Assembly: GCF_027942865.1 (NCBI RefSeq)
Contig: NC_134524.1
Location: forward strand, 27,566,536 to 27,630,535
Length of the DNA: 64,000 bases
Reading direction: 5' to 3'
Origin: Odontesthes bonariensis
Lineage: Eukaryota; Chordata; Actinopteri; Atheriniformes; Atherinopsidae
Shown: positions 28,775 through 39,034 of the stretch, in pieces
How positions within the stretch are numbered: position 1 is the stretch's first letter
Layout: each line of letters starts with the position of its first letter
Position numbers and translations under genes: made by a program
The notes under the pieces: model-generated
The model's database searches: none
Seen by the model: only the letters and a program-made list of their open reading frames with translations
What the model was told of the DNA's origin: nothing

Positions 28775-29338
28775 ATGGACGCGGCGGACTACACTGCCTT
28801 CTGGGAGCTGGCTGGGGACTTCTGGTGCCTAGCGGGATCGAGCTGCACCTCCTGGGAGAAACTGAACTCTTCCAATGAGCTCATTGACTTTTTTTTACAG
28901 AAGCAGGTCCTCCTGCACATGTCAGGAGTGACGCACATCTGGGAAGAGGTGAGGTGTGTACAGCGCGCTGCCATGCTGGATATCTTTGGCATGGAGCCAC
29001 AGAAGGTAGCCGCGCTGTACACACCCTCCCTCACCACTCCAGCATCCCAGTCCCCGGCCCCAGCCGTTCCAGAGCTGGCCCCGGCCCCAGCCGTCCCAGA
29101 GCTGGCCCCGGCCCCAGCCGTCCCAGAGCTGGCCCCGGCCCCAGCCGTCCCAGAGCTGGCCCCGGCCCCAGCCGTCCCAGAGCTGGCCCCGGCCCCAGCC
29201 GTCCCAGAGCTGGCCCCGGCCCCAGCCGTCCTCGAGGCTTTAGAGCCTGACCACGACCAAGAGGCCACAGGGCCTGACCACGAGGCTTTAGAGCCTGACC
29301 ACGAGGCTTTAGAGCCTGACCGAGGCTTTAGAGCCTGA
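28775..29338 (+). CDS. LTR-element ORF, unknown N-domain plus PAPAVPEL repeats
   Basis: 187 residues from the ATG 18 bp after the LTR. The first ~85 residues (MDAADYTAFWELAGDFWCLA, HIWEEVRCVQRAAMLDIFGM) form a plausible folded, partly helical domain; then a nine-residue unit (ELAPAPAVP) recurs about seven times, followed by acidic LEPDHEA-type units. A 2-nt loss within a repeat (GACCGAGG for GACCACGAGG) shifts the frame and gives the stop. I know similar repeated ORFs in fish LTR elements but no function; a short Gag-like packaging domain is possible. Confidence 0.55.
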   Translation: MDAADYTAFWELAGDFWCLAGSSCTSWEKLNSSNELIDFFLQKQVLLHMSGVTHIWEEVRCVQRAAMLDIFGMEPQKVAALYTPSLTTPASQSPAPAVPELAPAPAVPELAPAPAVPELAPAPAVPELAPAPAVPELAPAPAVPELAPAPAVLEALEPDHDQEATGPDHEALEPDHEALEPDRGFRA

Positions 29339-30860
29339 CCGAGGCTTTAGAGCCTGACCGAGGCTTTAGGGCCTGACCACGAGGCTTTAGGGCCTGACCA
29401 CGAGGCTTTAGGGCCTGACCACGAGGCTTTAGGGCCTGACCACGGGGCTTTAGGGCCTGACCACGGGGCTTTAGGGCCTGACCACGAGGCTTTAGGGCCT
29501 GACCACGAGGCTTTAGGGCCTGACCATGACCACGAGGCTTTAGGGCCTGACCATGACCAAGAGGCCATAGGGCCTGACCATGACCAAGAGGCCATAGGGC
29601 CTGACCATGACCAAGAGGCCATAGGGCCTGACCATGACCAAGAGGCCATAGGGCCTGACCATGACCAAGAGGCCATAGGGCCTGACCATGACCAAGAGGC
29701 CACAGGGCCTGACCACGAGGCCTTAGGGCCTGACCACGAGGCCTTAGGGCCTGACCACGAGGCCACAGGGCCTGACCACGAGGCTTTAGGGCCTGACCAC
29801 GGGGCTTTAGGGCCTGACCACGAGGCCACAGGGCCTGACCACGAGGCCACAGGGCCTGACCAAGAGGCCTTAGGGCCTGACCACGACCAAGAGGCTTTAG
29901 GGCCTGACCACGACCAAGAGGCTTTAGGGCCTGACCAAGAGGCTTTAGGGCCTGACCAAGAGGCTTTAGGGCCTGACCAAGAGGCTTTAGGGCCTGACCA
30001 AGAGGCCACAGGGCCTGACCATAAGGCCACAGGGCCTGACCATAAGGCGGCAGAGCCCGACATGGACTCACCGGTTCGAGCCCCTCCCTCCCACCCCCAG
30101 ACTTTGGGGATGTCTGGGATCCATCCCTTAATGGGGGGGCTCCCCCCCCGTCGGAGGTCCGTCCGACCGTGGGACGGTCTCCGCCTCCTGCTGCCACGCC
30201 ACGGGATGTCTGGCCGCCCGCCAGACCACCACCTCCTGCTGCCACGCCACGGGATGTCTGGCCGCCCGCCAGACCACCGCTTCCTGCTGCCACGCCACGG
30301 GATGTCTGGCCGCCCGCCAGACCACCGCTTCCTGCTGCCACGCCACGGGATGTCTGGCCGCCCGCCAGACCACCGCTTCCTGCTGCCACGTCATCGGGGG
30401 TCCGGGCGTCCGCCGGATCACCGCCTGCTGCCACGCCGACGGAAGTCTGGGCGTCCGCCAGACCACCGCCGTCTCCTGCCGCCACGCCGACGGAAGTCTG
30501 GGCGTCCGCCAGACCACCGCCGTCTCCTGCCGCCACGCCGACGGAAGTCTGGGCGTCCGCCAGACCACCGCCGTCTCCTGCCGCCACGCCGTCTGCGGTC
30601 TGGGCGTCCGCCAGCCCACCGCCTGTTCCGGCTACGCCGTCTGCGGTCTGGGCGTCCGCCAGACCACCGCCTGTTCCGGCTACGCCGTCTGCGGTCTGGG
30701 CGTCCGCCAGACCACCGCCTGTTCCGGCTACGCCGTCTGCGGTCTGGGCGTCCGCCAGACCACCGCCTGTTCCGGCTACGCCGTCTGCGGTCTGGGCGTC
30801 CGCCAGACCACCGCCTGTTCCGGCTACGCCGTCTGCGGTCTGGGCGTCCGCCAGACCACT
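29058..30860 (+). repeat. Four successive families of GC-rich tandem repeats
   Basis: In order: 27-bp units around CCAGAGCTGGCCCCGGCC (29058-29235); 21- and 27-bp units around GAGGCTTTAGGGCCTGACC (29236-30055); ~57-bp units with CTGCCACGCCACGGGATG (30180-30400); and ~54-57-bp units with GTCTGGGCGTCCGCCAGACC (30430-30860). Units lie head-to-tail with no unique spacers, so this is not CRISPR. Multiples of three nucleotides keep long frames open in several phases on both strands, which explains the long spurious frames here. Confidence 0.85.
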
Positions 30861-30983
30861 GCCTCCTGCTGCCCGAAGCCGGTACCACGCCCGTTTCTGG
30901 TTCCCCGACCGGCTTCGAGCCCCTCCCTCCCACCCTTGGACTTTTGTGGGATGTCTGGAATCCACCCCTTGAGGGGGGGGCTC

Positions 30984-31422
30984 TGTCACGCCCAGAGACT
31001 CATGTTTTTGGTTTTCATGTTTAGGTTATGTTTGTTTTCAGTCCATCTTTAGTTTTTGTCATGCTTTAGTTTCCCTGCACTCTGTTTATTAGTTCACTCA
31101 CTTCACCTGTGTTTTTTCCCTCAGCTGCACTCACTCCCCAATCACTCTCACTCCCTATTTAGTTTCCTGCCTCCCCTTTCAGTTTTGCCGGATCTTTGTT
31201 GTTCCTGTTACTGTTAGATGTGATGCCACGTTTCCACGCCACATATTCGTCAAAGCTAAGTATTTATTCCATGCCATGTCCTTGTTCTTTTGTTTTGTTT
31301 ATAGCTTCGTTTTTCTCCGGCTCTGCCGCGTTTTATGTTGATACTTTGTTTTTTTGTTAATAAATCACCCTTTTCTTTGAAAGTCCGCATCCGTGTCCTC
31401 CCCTTCTACACCACACCTGACA
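30984..31422 (+). repeat. 3' LTR of the non-autonomous element
   Basis: 439 bp; same ends and apparently same sequence as 28319-28757, followed by the TAGTC duplicate. Confidence 0.9.
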
Positions 31423-31427
31423 TAGTC

Positions 31428-31932
31428 TACCTTTTTGAGGTGGGTATACTGTATAGTTGGCCAGTCATAGGCCCGTGGTACCAAACTAGGGGTCGGGACT
31501 CGGGACCAATAGTAGCCCCTTAATGCACGCCGTACCTCCAGTGGCGCGCTGTAATAGTCATTGAAAAGTTAAGTACCATAGTACTACAATACTATGACAT
31601 AACACAGGGCTTTTAATAATGCACTACGACTTGGTCATTGCCATTCTGGTAACAGCACATTTATAATGCTGTCTTAACGTGTTAAGGGACAAACATGTTT
31701 TTGGGGCCGCAGCTTTGCACTTACCTGCCCCTTGCATGCATGAGGGACAGGATGAGGGACATCATAAACTCACTTTGATTGTGTGGACTGTGTGCTGTGT
31801 ATCTCAGTGGCAATGGGACTCCCTGTGGCACTTAATCTTTGTACTCATCCCTCATAGAGCGAGACCTGACAGAGTGATTGTTTTAAAGCAGCAGAACACC
31901 ATCACATCTTGAGAGAGGTTGTCATATATATT
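31428..31932. other. Unassigned DNA
   Basis: No gene or repeat that I can support between the LTR element and the 3' end of the next LINE. Confidence 0.5.
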
Positions 31933-34900
31933 CAATTCAATTCAAAAATACTTTATTTATCCCAGAGGGAAATTAAATGTTGATGTAGCTCAATTAAATC
32001 AAGGAGTTATTATAGATGCTGATGGCTGTGGGCAGGAATGATTTCCTGTAGCGGTCCGTTTTGCATCCAAACTGAAGAAGCCTTTGACTGAAGAGACTCT
32101 GTTTTCCGATAACAGTCTCATGGAGAGGATGTTCAGGGTTGTCCATAATTCTCTTGATTTTATGCAAAATCCTTCTTTGCATTATTGTCTCCAGAGGTTC
32201 CACAGTCGTCCCCAGAACAGAACCAGCCTTCCTTATCAGGTTGTTGAGTCTTTTTAGGTCCCTGGTTCTGATGCTGCTGCCCCAACAGATGACGCAAGAG
32301 GAAATGACACTCTCAACAACAGACTTGTAGAATATCTGCAACATCTTGTTGCAAACCTTGAAGGACCTTAGCTTCCTCAAGAAGTACAGTCTGCTCTGTC
32401 CTTTCTTGTAGATGGCTTCACTGTTGTGTCTCCAGTCCAGTCTGTTGTCCAGATGAACACCAAGGTATTTATATTCCTCAACCACCTCCAATTCTTCTCC
32501 CATGATGGAAACAGGGTTTGATCTGACCCTGTTTCTCCTGAAATCTACAATCATCTCCTTTGTTTTGTTAACATTCAAGATGAGATGATTGTTCCCACAC
32601 CATGCCACAAAGCGGTCCACCAGCTCTCTGTACTCAGCTTCTTGTCCATCTCTGATACACCCGACAACTGCAGAGTCATCTGAATATTTCTGTAGATGAC
32701 AGGAGTCTGACTTGTACTGGAAGTCTGAAGTGTACAGAGTGAAAAGGAATGGTGAGAGTACAGTCCCCTGTGGTGCTCCTGTGCTGCTGATCACCTGGTT
32801 AGACACACAATTCTTTAGTCTGACAAACTGTGGTCTGTTTGTAAGGTAGTCATTAATCCAGGTGATTGTTGAGGCCTCCACCTGAGTCTTCTGGAGTTTC
32901 AGACGAAGCAGATCAGGCTGGATTGTGTTAAATGCACTGGAGAAATCAAAGAACATGATCCTCACAGTGCTGCCTGCTTTGTCCAGATGACAGTGGGTTT
33001 GTTGAAGCAGGTGTATGATAGCGTCTTCAACTCCAACTCCATGGCGATAAGCAAACTGCAGGGGGTCCTGATATGTGCTGGTTTGCTTACACAGGTGGGT
33101 CAACAGGAGTCTCTCCAGGACCTTCATGATGTGGGATGTCAGGGCAACAGGTCTGTAGTCATTGATGTCTGAAGGGTGAGTTTTCTTTGGTACCGGAACC
33201 AGACAGGATGTCTTCCACAACAGTGGTACCTTCTCTTGGGTCAAGCTAAGGTTGAAAAGGTGTTGCAGAATCCCACAGAGCTGCTCTGCACAGGCCTTCA
33301 GGACTCGGGGGCTGACACCATCTGGACCTGCAGCCTTGTTCCGGTTCAGTCTCTCCAACTGCCTTTTCACCTGACTTCTAGAAACAGAAAAGTGGGAGGG
33401 GGAGGCAAAGGGGACAGCAGCATCTCCTGATTGGGTTGAAGACAAACTAGTGGAAGCAGAAGAATCCATGACTGAGGTGGAGGTGGAGATGTTACAGGAA
33501 AGCTGTGGGTCAGAGGAGGGTGGGATGTCTCTTTGGCTGGGAACAGGAGGGGAGGATGGTGAGCTTGTTCCTGAACTGAACCTGTTGAAGAATGTGTTCA
33601 GCTCATTTGCTCTGTCCAGACTTCCATCCATCCGATCCTCCCTCTGCTTGAGGCCTGTGATCTTCTTCATTCCTGACCACACATCTCTGATATTGTTCCT
33701 CTGCAGTTTACTCTCAAGCTTCTTTCTATACACCTCCTTGCTCTCTCTGATCTTGACTTTGAGCTGCTTCTGTATACTCCTCAGTAACTCCCTGTCTCGC
33801 TCCCTAAAGGCTCTTTTTTTCCTGTTCAATAGTTCCTTTAGCTCACTGGTGATCCAGGGTTTGTTATTAGGGAAGCATCTCACTGTTCTGGTGGGGATGG
33901 TGTTGTCCACACAGAAGTTTATATAGTCAGTCACACACTCAGTCATGGCATTAATGTCCTCTCCATGTGGCTTACAAAGAGAAATCCAATCGGTTGCATC
34001 AAAACAACCCTGTAAGGCTTCTTCAGCTTCATGTGACCACTTTCTAACAGTCCTTTTTGTGACAGGTAGTCTCTGGACAAGGGGTTTATATGCTGAACAG
34101 AGAAAAACAAGGTTGTGATCTGATTTACCCAGGGGAGGTCTTGATTTGGAAATGTATGAATCCTTGACATTTGTGTAAAACAAATCCAATGTCTTGTTTT
34201 CTCTGGTAGAGCAGCTGACAAACTGTTGAAAAGTTGGCAGTGTAGCAGAGAGTGAGGCATGATTAAAATCACCAGATATTGCCACAAAAGAATTGGGGTG
34301 TTGTGTCTGTATCTGAGCAACAACGGAACTGATGACATCACATGCAGTGTCGGCAACAGCTGAGGGTGGAATGTAAACAGCCACCAAAACAACACTGGTG
34401 AACTCTGTTGGCAAATAATATGGACGAAAACTTACTGCCAATAGTTCAATGTCAGGACTGCAGAGACGACTCTTCACAGTAACATGTCCTGGGTGACACC
34501 ATCTGTTGTTGACAAGCACTGCCAATCCACCCCCTTTCCTTTTCCTGCTACTCTTTAAATCTCGATCTGCTCGTACAGTCAGGAAGCCCGGCAGAGAGAC
34601 GCTGGAGTCGGGGATATGATCCTGCAGCCATGTCTCAGTAAAACACATAATGCTACATTCCCGATATTCTTGCTGAGTCCTTGTCAAGGCTATAAGTTCA
34701 TCCAACTTGTTAGCTAACGATCTTACATTGCCCATGATGACGGATGGCAGAGATGGTTTGAACTTCTTCTTTCTTTCTCTCCTCTTTGCTCCTGCTCTGC
34801 ATCCACGACGCCTCCATTTCAATTCCAGTGGGATTTCTGGCTTCAGTTGTCGAATTATTTCTGCTTTTCCAATGTTAATCAGCTGCTCCCTGTTGTAAAC

Positions 34901-35110
34901 AACCTTGTTGCTATGGTTATGCATCATAACAAAAGAGTAAAATATGCAAAAGTATTGGGAAAAATCAATCCAGCTGCACAGCATCCAAGGCAGGAAGGAA
35001 CAGTTGTCCAAAAAATGCAATTTCTTCCAAGAAAAAACAGGAATGAAATTTAGAAAAAAGAATAAATCTCAATGTGAGGTACAGAGCTACTCCAACGTGC
35101 TGCCACCCTC
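31933..35110 (-). mobile_element. Near full-length jockey/L2-superfamily LINE
   Basis: Leftward element. The 3' end is a short (ATTGAA)n-type tail (31931-31950) behind an AATAAAGTATTTTTG stretch; the 5' part reaches about 35110. It carries one long uninterrupted frame (31994-35020). The endonuclease/RT pair without a separate ORF1 seen here, and the short-repeat tail, fit teleost L2/Rex-type LINEs rather than L1. A target duplication was not found. Confidence 0.85.
31994..35020 (-). CDS. LINE endonuclease/reverse transcriptase polyprotein
   Basis: 1008 codons if read from the first ATG; M32 or M33 (MMHNHSNKVV) could be the real start. Apurinic-type endonuclease from about 93: MGNVRSLANKLDEL, CFTETWL, GDFNHA near 248, and SDHNLV. 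Reverse transcriptase in the second half: DYRPVALTSHIMKV, FFDFSSAFNTI, GAPQGTVLSPFLF, and the catalytic KYSDDSAVV near 777. C-terminal part has CWGSSIRTRDLKRL and NNLIRKAGSV. No stops or frameshifts, so this copy could be competent or very young. Confidence 0.9.
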   Translation of the reverse strand: MHFLDNCSFLPWMLCSWIDFSQYFCIFYSFVMMHNHSNKVVYNREQLINIGKAEIIRQLKPEIPLELKWRRRGCRAGAKRRERKKKFKPSLPSVIMGNVRSLANKLDELIALTRTQQEYRECSIMCFTETWLQDHIPDSSVSLPGFLTVRADRDLKSSRKRKGGGLAVLVNNRWCHPGHVTVKSRLCSPDIELLAVSFRPYYLPTEFTSVVLVAVYIPPSAVADTACDVISSVVAQIQTQHPNSFVAISGDFNHASLSATLPTFQQFVSCSTRENKTLDLFYTNVKDSYISKSRPPLGKSDHNLVFLCSAYKPLVQRLPVTKRTVRKWSHEAEEALQGCFDATDWISLCKPHGEDINAMTECVTDYINFCVDNTIPTRTVRCFPNNKPWITSELKELLNRKKRAFRERDRELLRSIQKQLKVKIRESKEVYRKKLESKLQRNNIRDVWSGMKKITGLKQREDRMDGSLDRANELNTFFNRFSSGTSSPSSPPVPSQRDIPPSSDPQLSCNISTSTSVMDSSASTSLSSTQSGDAAVPFASPSHFSVSRSQVKRQLERLNRNKAAGPDGVSPRVLKACAEQLCGILQHLFNLSLTQEKVPLLWKTSCLVPVPKKTHPSDINDYRPVALTSHIMKVLERLLLTHLCKQTSTYQDPLQFAYRHGVGVEDAIIHLLQQTHCHLDKAGSTVRIMFFDFSSAFNTIQPDLLRLKLQKTQVEASTITWINDYLTNRPQFVRLKNCVSNQVISSTGAPQGTVLSPFLFTLYTSDFQYKSDSCHLQKYSDDSAVVGCIRDGQEAEYRELVDRFVAWCGNNHLILNVNKTKEMIVDFRRNRVRSNPVSIMGEELEVVEEYKYLGVHLDNRLDWRHNSEAIYKKGQSRLYFLRKLRSFKVCNKMLQIFYKSVVESVISSCVICWGSSIRTRDLKRLNNLIRKAGSVLGTTVEPLETIMQRRILHKIKRIMDNPEHPLHETVIGKQSLFSQRLLQFGCKTDRYRKSFLPTAISIYNNSLI

Positions 35111-35124
35111 AGCAGCGCATTCTA

Positions 35125-35275
35125 GAACAATCTATATATATAATAATATATAACAATATATATACATACACAAGGGCTGTCAGAATTAATTAATTGTAAT
35201 ATATATATATGTGTATTACATTCATTTATATATGTAATATACATAAAAAAAATATATATATACACACATCCATTT
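35125..35275. repeat. AT-rich microsatellite
   Basis: Runs of (TA)n and (ATAT)n with interruptions, next to the 5' end of the LINE. No coding potential. Confidence 0.8.
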
Positions 35276-36690
35276 TAGTTTTCCACCTTCCACTCCTATA
35301 GGGGGCGCTGTTGTGCGTTAGAGAATCACCGCTTTCAACTAATACAAAGAAGAAGAGTTTCTATGGGACGTTATTGTCAAAACACTGATAGTGAATCCCT
35401 GAAGTCGAGTTCCGGGGGCGTTGCCTAGTGGCAGAGCGTCACACGAAACACATAAAATGCTGGGCGTGTACAATGACGTAGGCACAACCCATGCGTCGGA
35501 GGTAGGCCTAAATACACCTGTCTGCATCAAATTTTTCAAACCAACGATGGCGGGACACCTTGAGGACTTGTTTTTGTTGCTGGCTGTTTGTTCGGTCACG
35601 CAAGTGTACGGGGTGTGGATGGTCACAACGTGGGATGCCGCCGAAGAACATATGCGGAGAATACAAGAGCACATCTTGCAAAATGTCTCGAACTTGTCCT
35701 CACCTGTCGCTGTTGTTCTGATCAGCTGTCCATCCTGTCTTTTAAACTCCTCATGTCACGCCACGCCCACGTCCATCCCGCGTCAATTGCTTTCACATCA
35801 AATTCGGCTCGGCAAAAAGACTAGGGTCCGACGTGGGTCGAATGGCGAATCGAGTTGACACCCCAGCCCGGATCGTCAGTGTGAAAGGAACAGCGGACAG
35901 ACACACTAAATTCGCGAATTAAACGTGGGTTCTTCCTCAGTGTGAAAGGGGCTAATACAAGCCAGCCAGCTAAGCGAGTGAGCTACGCTGGCGCTTCTGC
36001 ATGCCAAGAGGTTCAGGCTAGTATCTTTCCAGAAAGTTGAATTTCTTGAGAATAAAGTGACTGTTTGACAGGGTCTGTCGCCCCGAGCAGCTCGGGCCTT
36101 TGTGCAGTTATTGGCTCGGGAACTGTCCTGCCAAGCCCACCAAGAGAGAATGCAGCAGTCAGGGCAGGGTTTGATATAACTATCATATAGCGCAGTTTGA
36201 ATGGCTTAACGTGATTGGCTTATGAGTAAATGGTCTGCCACGTTGGGTGCGTTCTTATGATTGGCTGAAACAAGGAAGATATCTGATTGGTTGCAGATCA
36301 TTCCGTGTTAAAAAAGACATTTGTGGGTTGAAGCAAGTTGTTGCGGTTTTCAGGAGGTGGTGTGGTTCAACCTTTTCTTTCAGCAGATGGCACCAGTGAT
36401 CTGCTGAAAGGGCTGAGCCATCCATCAAATCACACGCACCTGTCATCCATTATCCCTCATCTGGCTAGAGCATGCTGCCAGTCCTTCAGCGCCTGAGTGT
36501 TAGCCATTCGTGGTAAACTTCAAGCCTCCAAGTTTGAGTCCTTGTAATTCCTATGAAAATTCTTGTATCTATTTACCAGTGTATTTTGCCTTCAAGGAAA
36601 CTCCCGTACCAAGCCTGATCCTGCCTGGCCACTAGTGTGGTGAAGACTTGGGATGGCAGCTGAAGCCTCTTGAAGCTTCCACAGGGTTCA
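35276..36690. other. Unassigned DNA with a CpG-rich part
   Basis: A plus frame 35548-35858 opens MAGHLEDLFLLLAVCSVTQV, vaguely like the start of Harbinger transposases, but it ends without further support. The remainder shows no gene or clear repeat. Confidence 0.35.
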
Positions 36691-36698
36691 TCTGATTG

Positions 36699-37530
36699 TA
36701 GAGATGGGACCAAGTCACACATGTGCAAGTCTCAAGTAAGTCTCAAGTCTTAGCTTTCAAGTCTCAAGTAAGTCCCAAGTAATTCTTTCTTGGTCAAGTC
36801 AAGTCAAGTCAAGTCCTGTAATAGGTCAAGTCAAGTCAAAGTCAAGTCACCTTATTATTGCAATTTTACCTCCAGAATCTGATCTTAATAAAGGGAAAAG
36901 ACAAGATATAAGTAAATGTCAGTAAACATCATTGGCCAATGTGTCCAACCTGTCCACCCCGTATCATATCAAGCTAACGTTAGCTAACTACCGACTAGGC
37001 TAACAGGATAATATTAGCTAATTTTAACAAGCACTTACTGGTCAGAATGGATGAACAAAGTTCGAAGTTGTCATCTGGCTGTCCGAGATGTTGATGCCGC
37101 ATGTCTTGCACTGTGCTGTTCGTCTTTTGCCGTCAAAATAGTAATTACGAAAGTCGAAGACAATGACTCTCGGTGCCCCTCCCGCTGACATGTTGATGCG
37201 TATCTGATATGAGTTTATTCTTTCCAATAAACACTTAAGGTATGTAGAGAGGGAATGACTGATTGACAGGGTAGTGGTCCAATCATGACGCCATTCTCAG
37301 CCTGCGCTCCTAATCGATATTATTTTTTCAATTAATTTATTAATTTTATATTCAAACTGAAAACATGAACTGAATAACACTCAAGTCATTCAAGTCATCG
37401 TTCTCAAGTCAAGTCAAGTGCCGAGTGTCAAGTCTTTTATTTTTTGTCAAGTCATGTCACAAGTCATCAAAACAGCGACTCGAGTCGACTCAAGTGACAC
37501 AAGTCACAGTGACTTGAGTCCCCTTCTCTG
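36699..37530. mobile_element. hAT-family non-autonomous element with CAAGTC arrays
   Basis: 832 bp with TAGAGATGGGACC at the left and the complement of CAGAGAAGGGGACTC at the right, flanked by the exact 8-bp duplicate TCTGATTG (36691-36698, 37531-37538). Eight bases and CAGAG-type ends mark the hAT superfamily. Subterminal zones contain many CAAGTC/GACTTG hexamers, likely transposase-binding sites. A BED-finger-coding remnant lies inside on the minus strand. Confidence 0.85.
37042..37197 (-). pseudogene. BED-type zinc finger exon remnant of hAT transposase
   Basis: The minus frame reads VFDFRNYYFDGKRRTAQCKT followed by CGINISDSQMTTSNFVHPF, the first part of a BED finger (aromatic pair, CxxC) at the N-terminus of hAT transposases. 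The downstream His/Cys half is replaced by VHPF and a stop, so it is incomplete. Confidence 0.6.
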
Positions 37531-37781
37531 TCTGATTGTGCCACACAGAACAGTGACATCTGATGGTGCACTGCAAGTATGATCTGCTTCAACCAGCCTC
37601 CTTGTCCTTGTTATACTTTAATATGTACAAAATAAAAAGCGTAAAACAAAAAAATTTGTGATTTATGTGAGAAGTGCTTGTGTTACATTGTGAATAATAA
37701 GTATAAAGTGAGAGGGGGGTGTGCTTATGAAACAGGGCCAAGCTAAAATGACTGCATGGGATACATTTCACAGATTTTTAT

Positions 37782-38525
37782 TTAAAAACAGGATTTTCTC
37801 AACTGTGCTGGGTTTCGTCTTTGGCTGACGACTTCGCCAGCCTTGGAGAAAATCCTCTCAAAGGGCACAGAAGAAGCTGGTGTGCACAAAAAGTTCATTG
37901 CCAGCTTGTAAAGGTGTGGGTATAACACCATGTGGGTGACCCAGTACCTCAGCACATGTGCAAAACACATTATGTGCCGAAGATGCAGTAGATTAGCACA
38001 TGCAACCATGTTGGCAGCACAGTCTGTGACCAGGGCTGTCACCTGGAGGAAAGATTACAACATGTTCACAAATCAGGTACATCAGTTAGCAGTAGACAAT
38101 CTTGTCTTTTATTGGTCCATCACCTTCCCTTAATGTCGCACTCTTCCATGAGGAGATGTTTGGCCTCAGCCAAGTGAGCTGCAGTTTGGGTTTGGGGAAA
38201 CTTTTGAACCCCCAAGACCACAGAGGACAGCTCCACCTACAATGTGCAAAATCAAAGTGAGAGACATGAACCACAGCAACACACAAAGTAGCAGGCACTT
38301 ACCTCCTAAGTAATAAAATGGTAGGTTACAGCCAAGTAGGCGTCCATGTTAATGGACGTCCACATGTCTGCTGTCAGGCTGACAGCAGAGGCCCTGCTCA
38401 CCAGAGCTCTTGTGAGCTCTGCTAAGGCCTTCTTCTTCGTCGCCTTGTACTTGTCCTCCACCATTGTCCTCAAGGCATTCCTACTAGGAATTATGTAGGT
38501 GGGGTCCAAAAGGTTGACAAAGGCC
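37782..38525 (-). pseudogene. hAT transposase fragments
   Basis: Three separate minus-strand pieces: 38306-38509 (PSRNALRTMVEDKY, AVSLTADMWTSINMDAYLAV, with the TADxW catalytic-region motif), 38086-38298, and 37782-38042, ending ASSVPFERIFSKAGEVVSQR, the C-terminal hAT dimerisation motif. Short distances between pieces mean most of the catalytic domain is deleted. Not linked clearly to the hAT termini at 36699-37530. Confidence 0.75.
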
Positions 38526-39034
38526 TAAGGGTGACATTAAATGAAATACAGCTCATTAGGTAAACATGCAATGATACTCTAAATCAGGGCTATTCAATTA
38601 CAAATTCATTTGGGCCAGATTTTAAAACCGAGACCTTAAGCTGGGCCGGACATTTTCAGCGTTCAGTAAGGAGGAGGTAATGCCAAATTTCAAACCAATA
38701 CAAATGTAATGAAATAACATATGATGTTTATTCATTATTTTTGTAAAACACAGCCGCTTCAAAAAGTGCATAAAAACCCATTTCAAAACTTTTAAATGAA
38801 CTGAGGTAGTCGCAATACTCTCACTCCTGAAAAAACCCGGGCATTAAAACAAAAAGTGCACATCCATGGTGATGAAATAGTTTTCCCTTTTGAAATGAAA
38901 TAAATATATCTGATATAAGATCAAATATCTTACTTGAAGGCACAGTATCTTATCCTTATGATGTTCTCTTCACAACAGAGTCAAAAAGAGAGAGAGAAAA
39001 AATTCCTTCCTGTAGGTCAGCCAATCATGACATT

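Larger units (their letters stand above)
28319..31422 (+). mobile_element. Non-autonomous LTR retrotransposon with tandem-repeat interior
   Basis: 3,104 bp. Two 439-bp LTRs (28319-28757, 30984-31422) start TGTCACGCCC and end CCTGACA; I see no difference between them. The 5-bp duplicate TAGTC flanks the element (28314-28318, 31423-31427). A purine tract (GAGGGGGGGG) precedes the 3' LTR. The interior lacks protease, RT and integrase and is filled with GC-rich repeats. Directly after the 5' LTR comes GAAAGATCCGGCC, which does not start with the usual TGG of a tRNA primer site. Proteins for movement must come from another element. Confidence 0.9.

Noticed and set aside
29058..30860. CRISPR-like repeat array
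   Set aside because: Units are contiguous without unique spacers, in a vertebrate LTR element.
29328..30989. 553-codon minus-strand frame with GQALKP and GGGLADAQ repeats
   Set aside because: It is antisense to GC-rich tandem repeats whose units are multiples of three; several phases on both strands are open for the same reason.
35421..35858. Host gene in the CpG-rich segment
   Set aside because: A short frame without splice structure or recognisable domain; only a vague likeness to a Harbinger transposase start.
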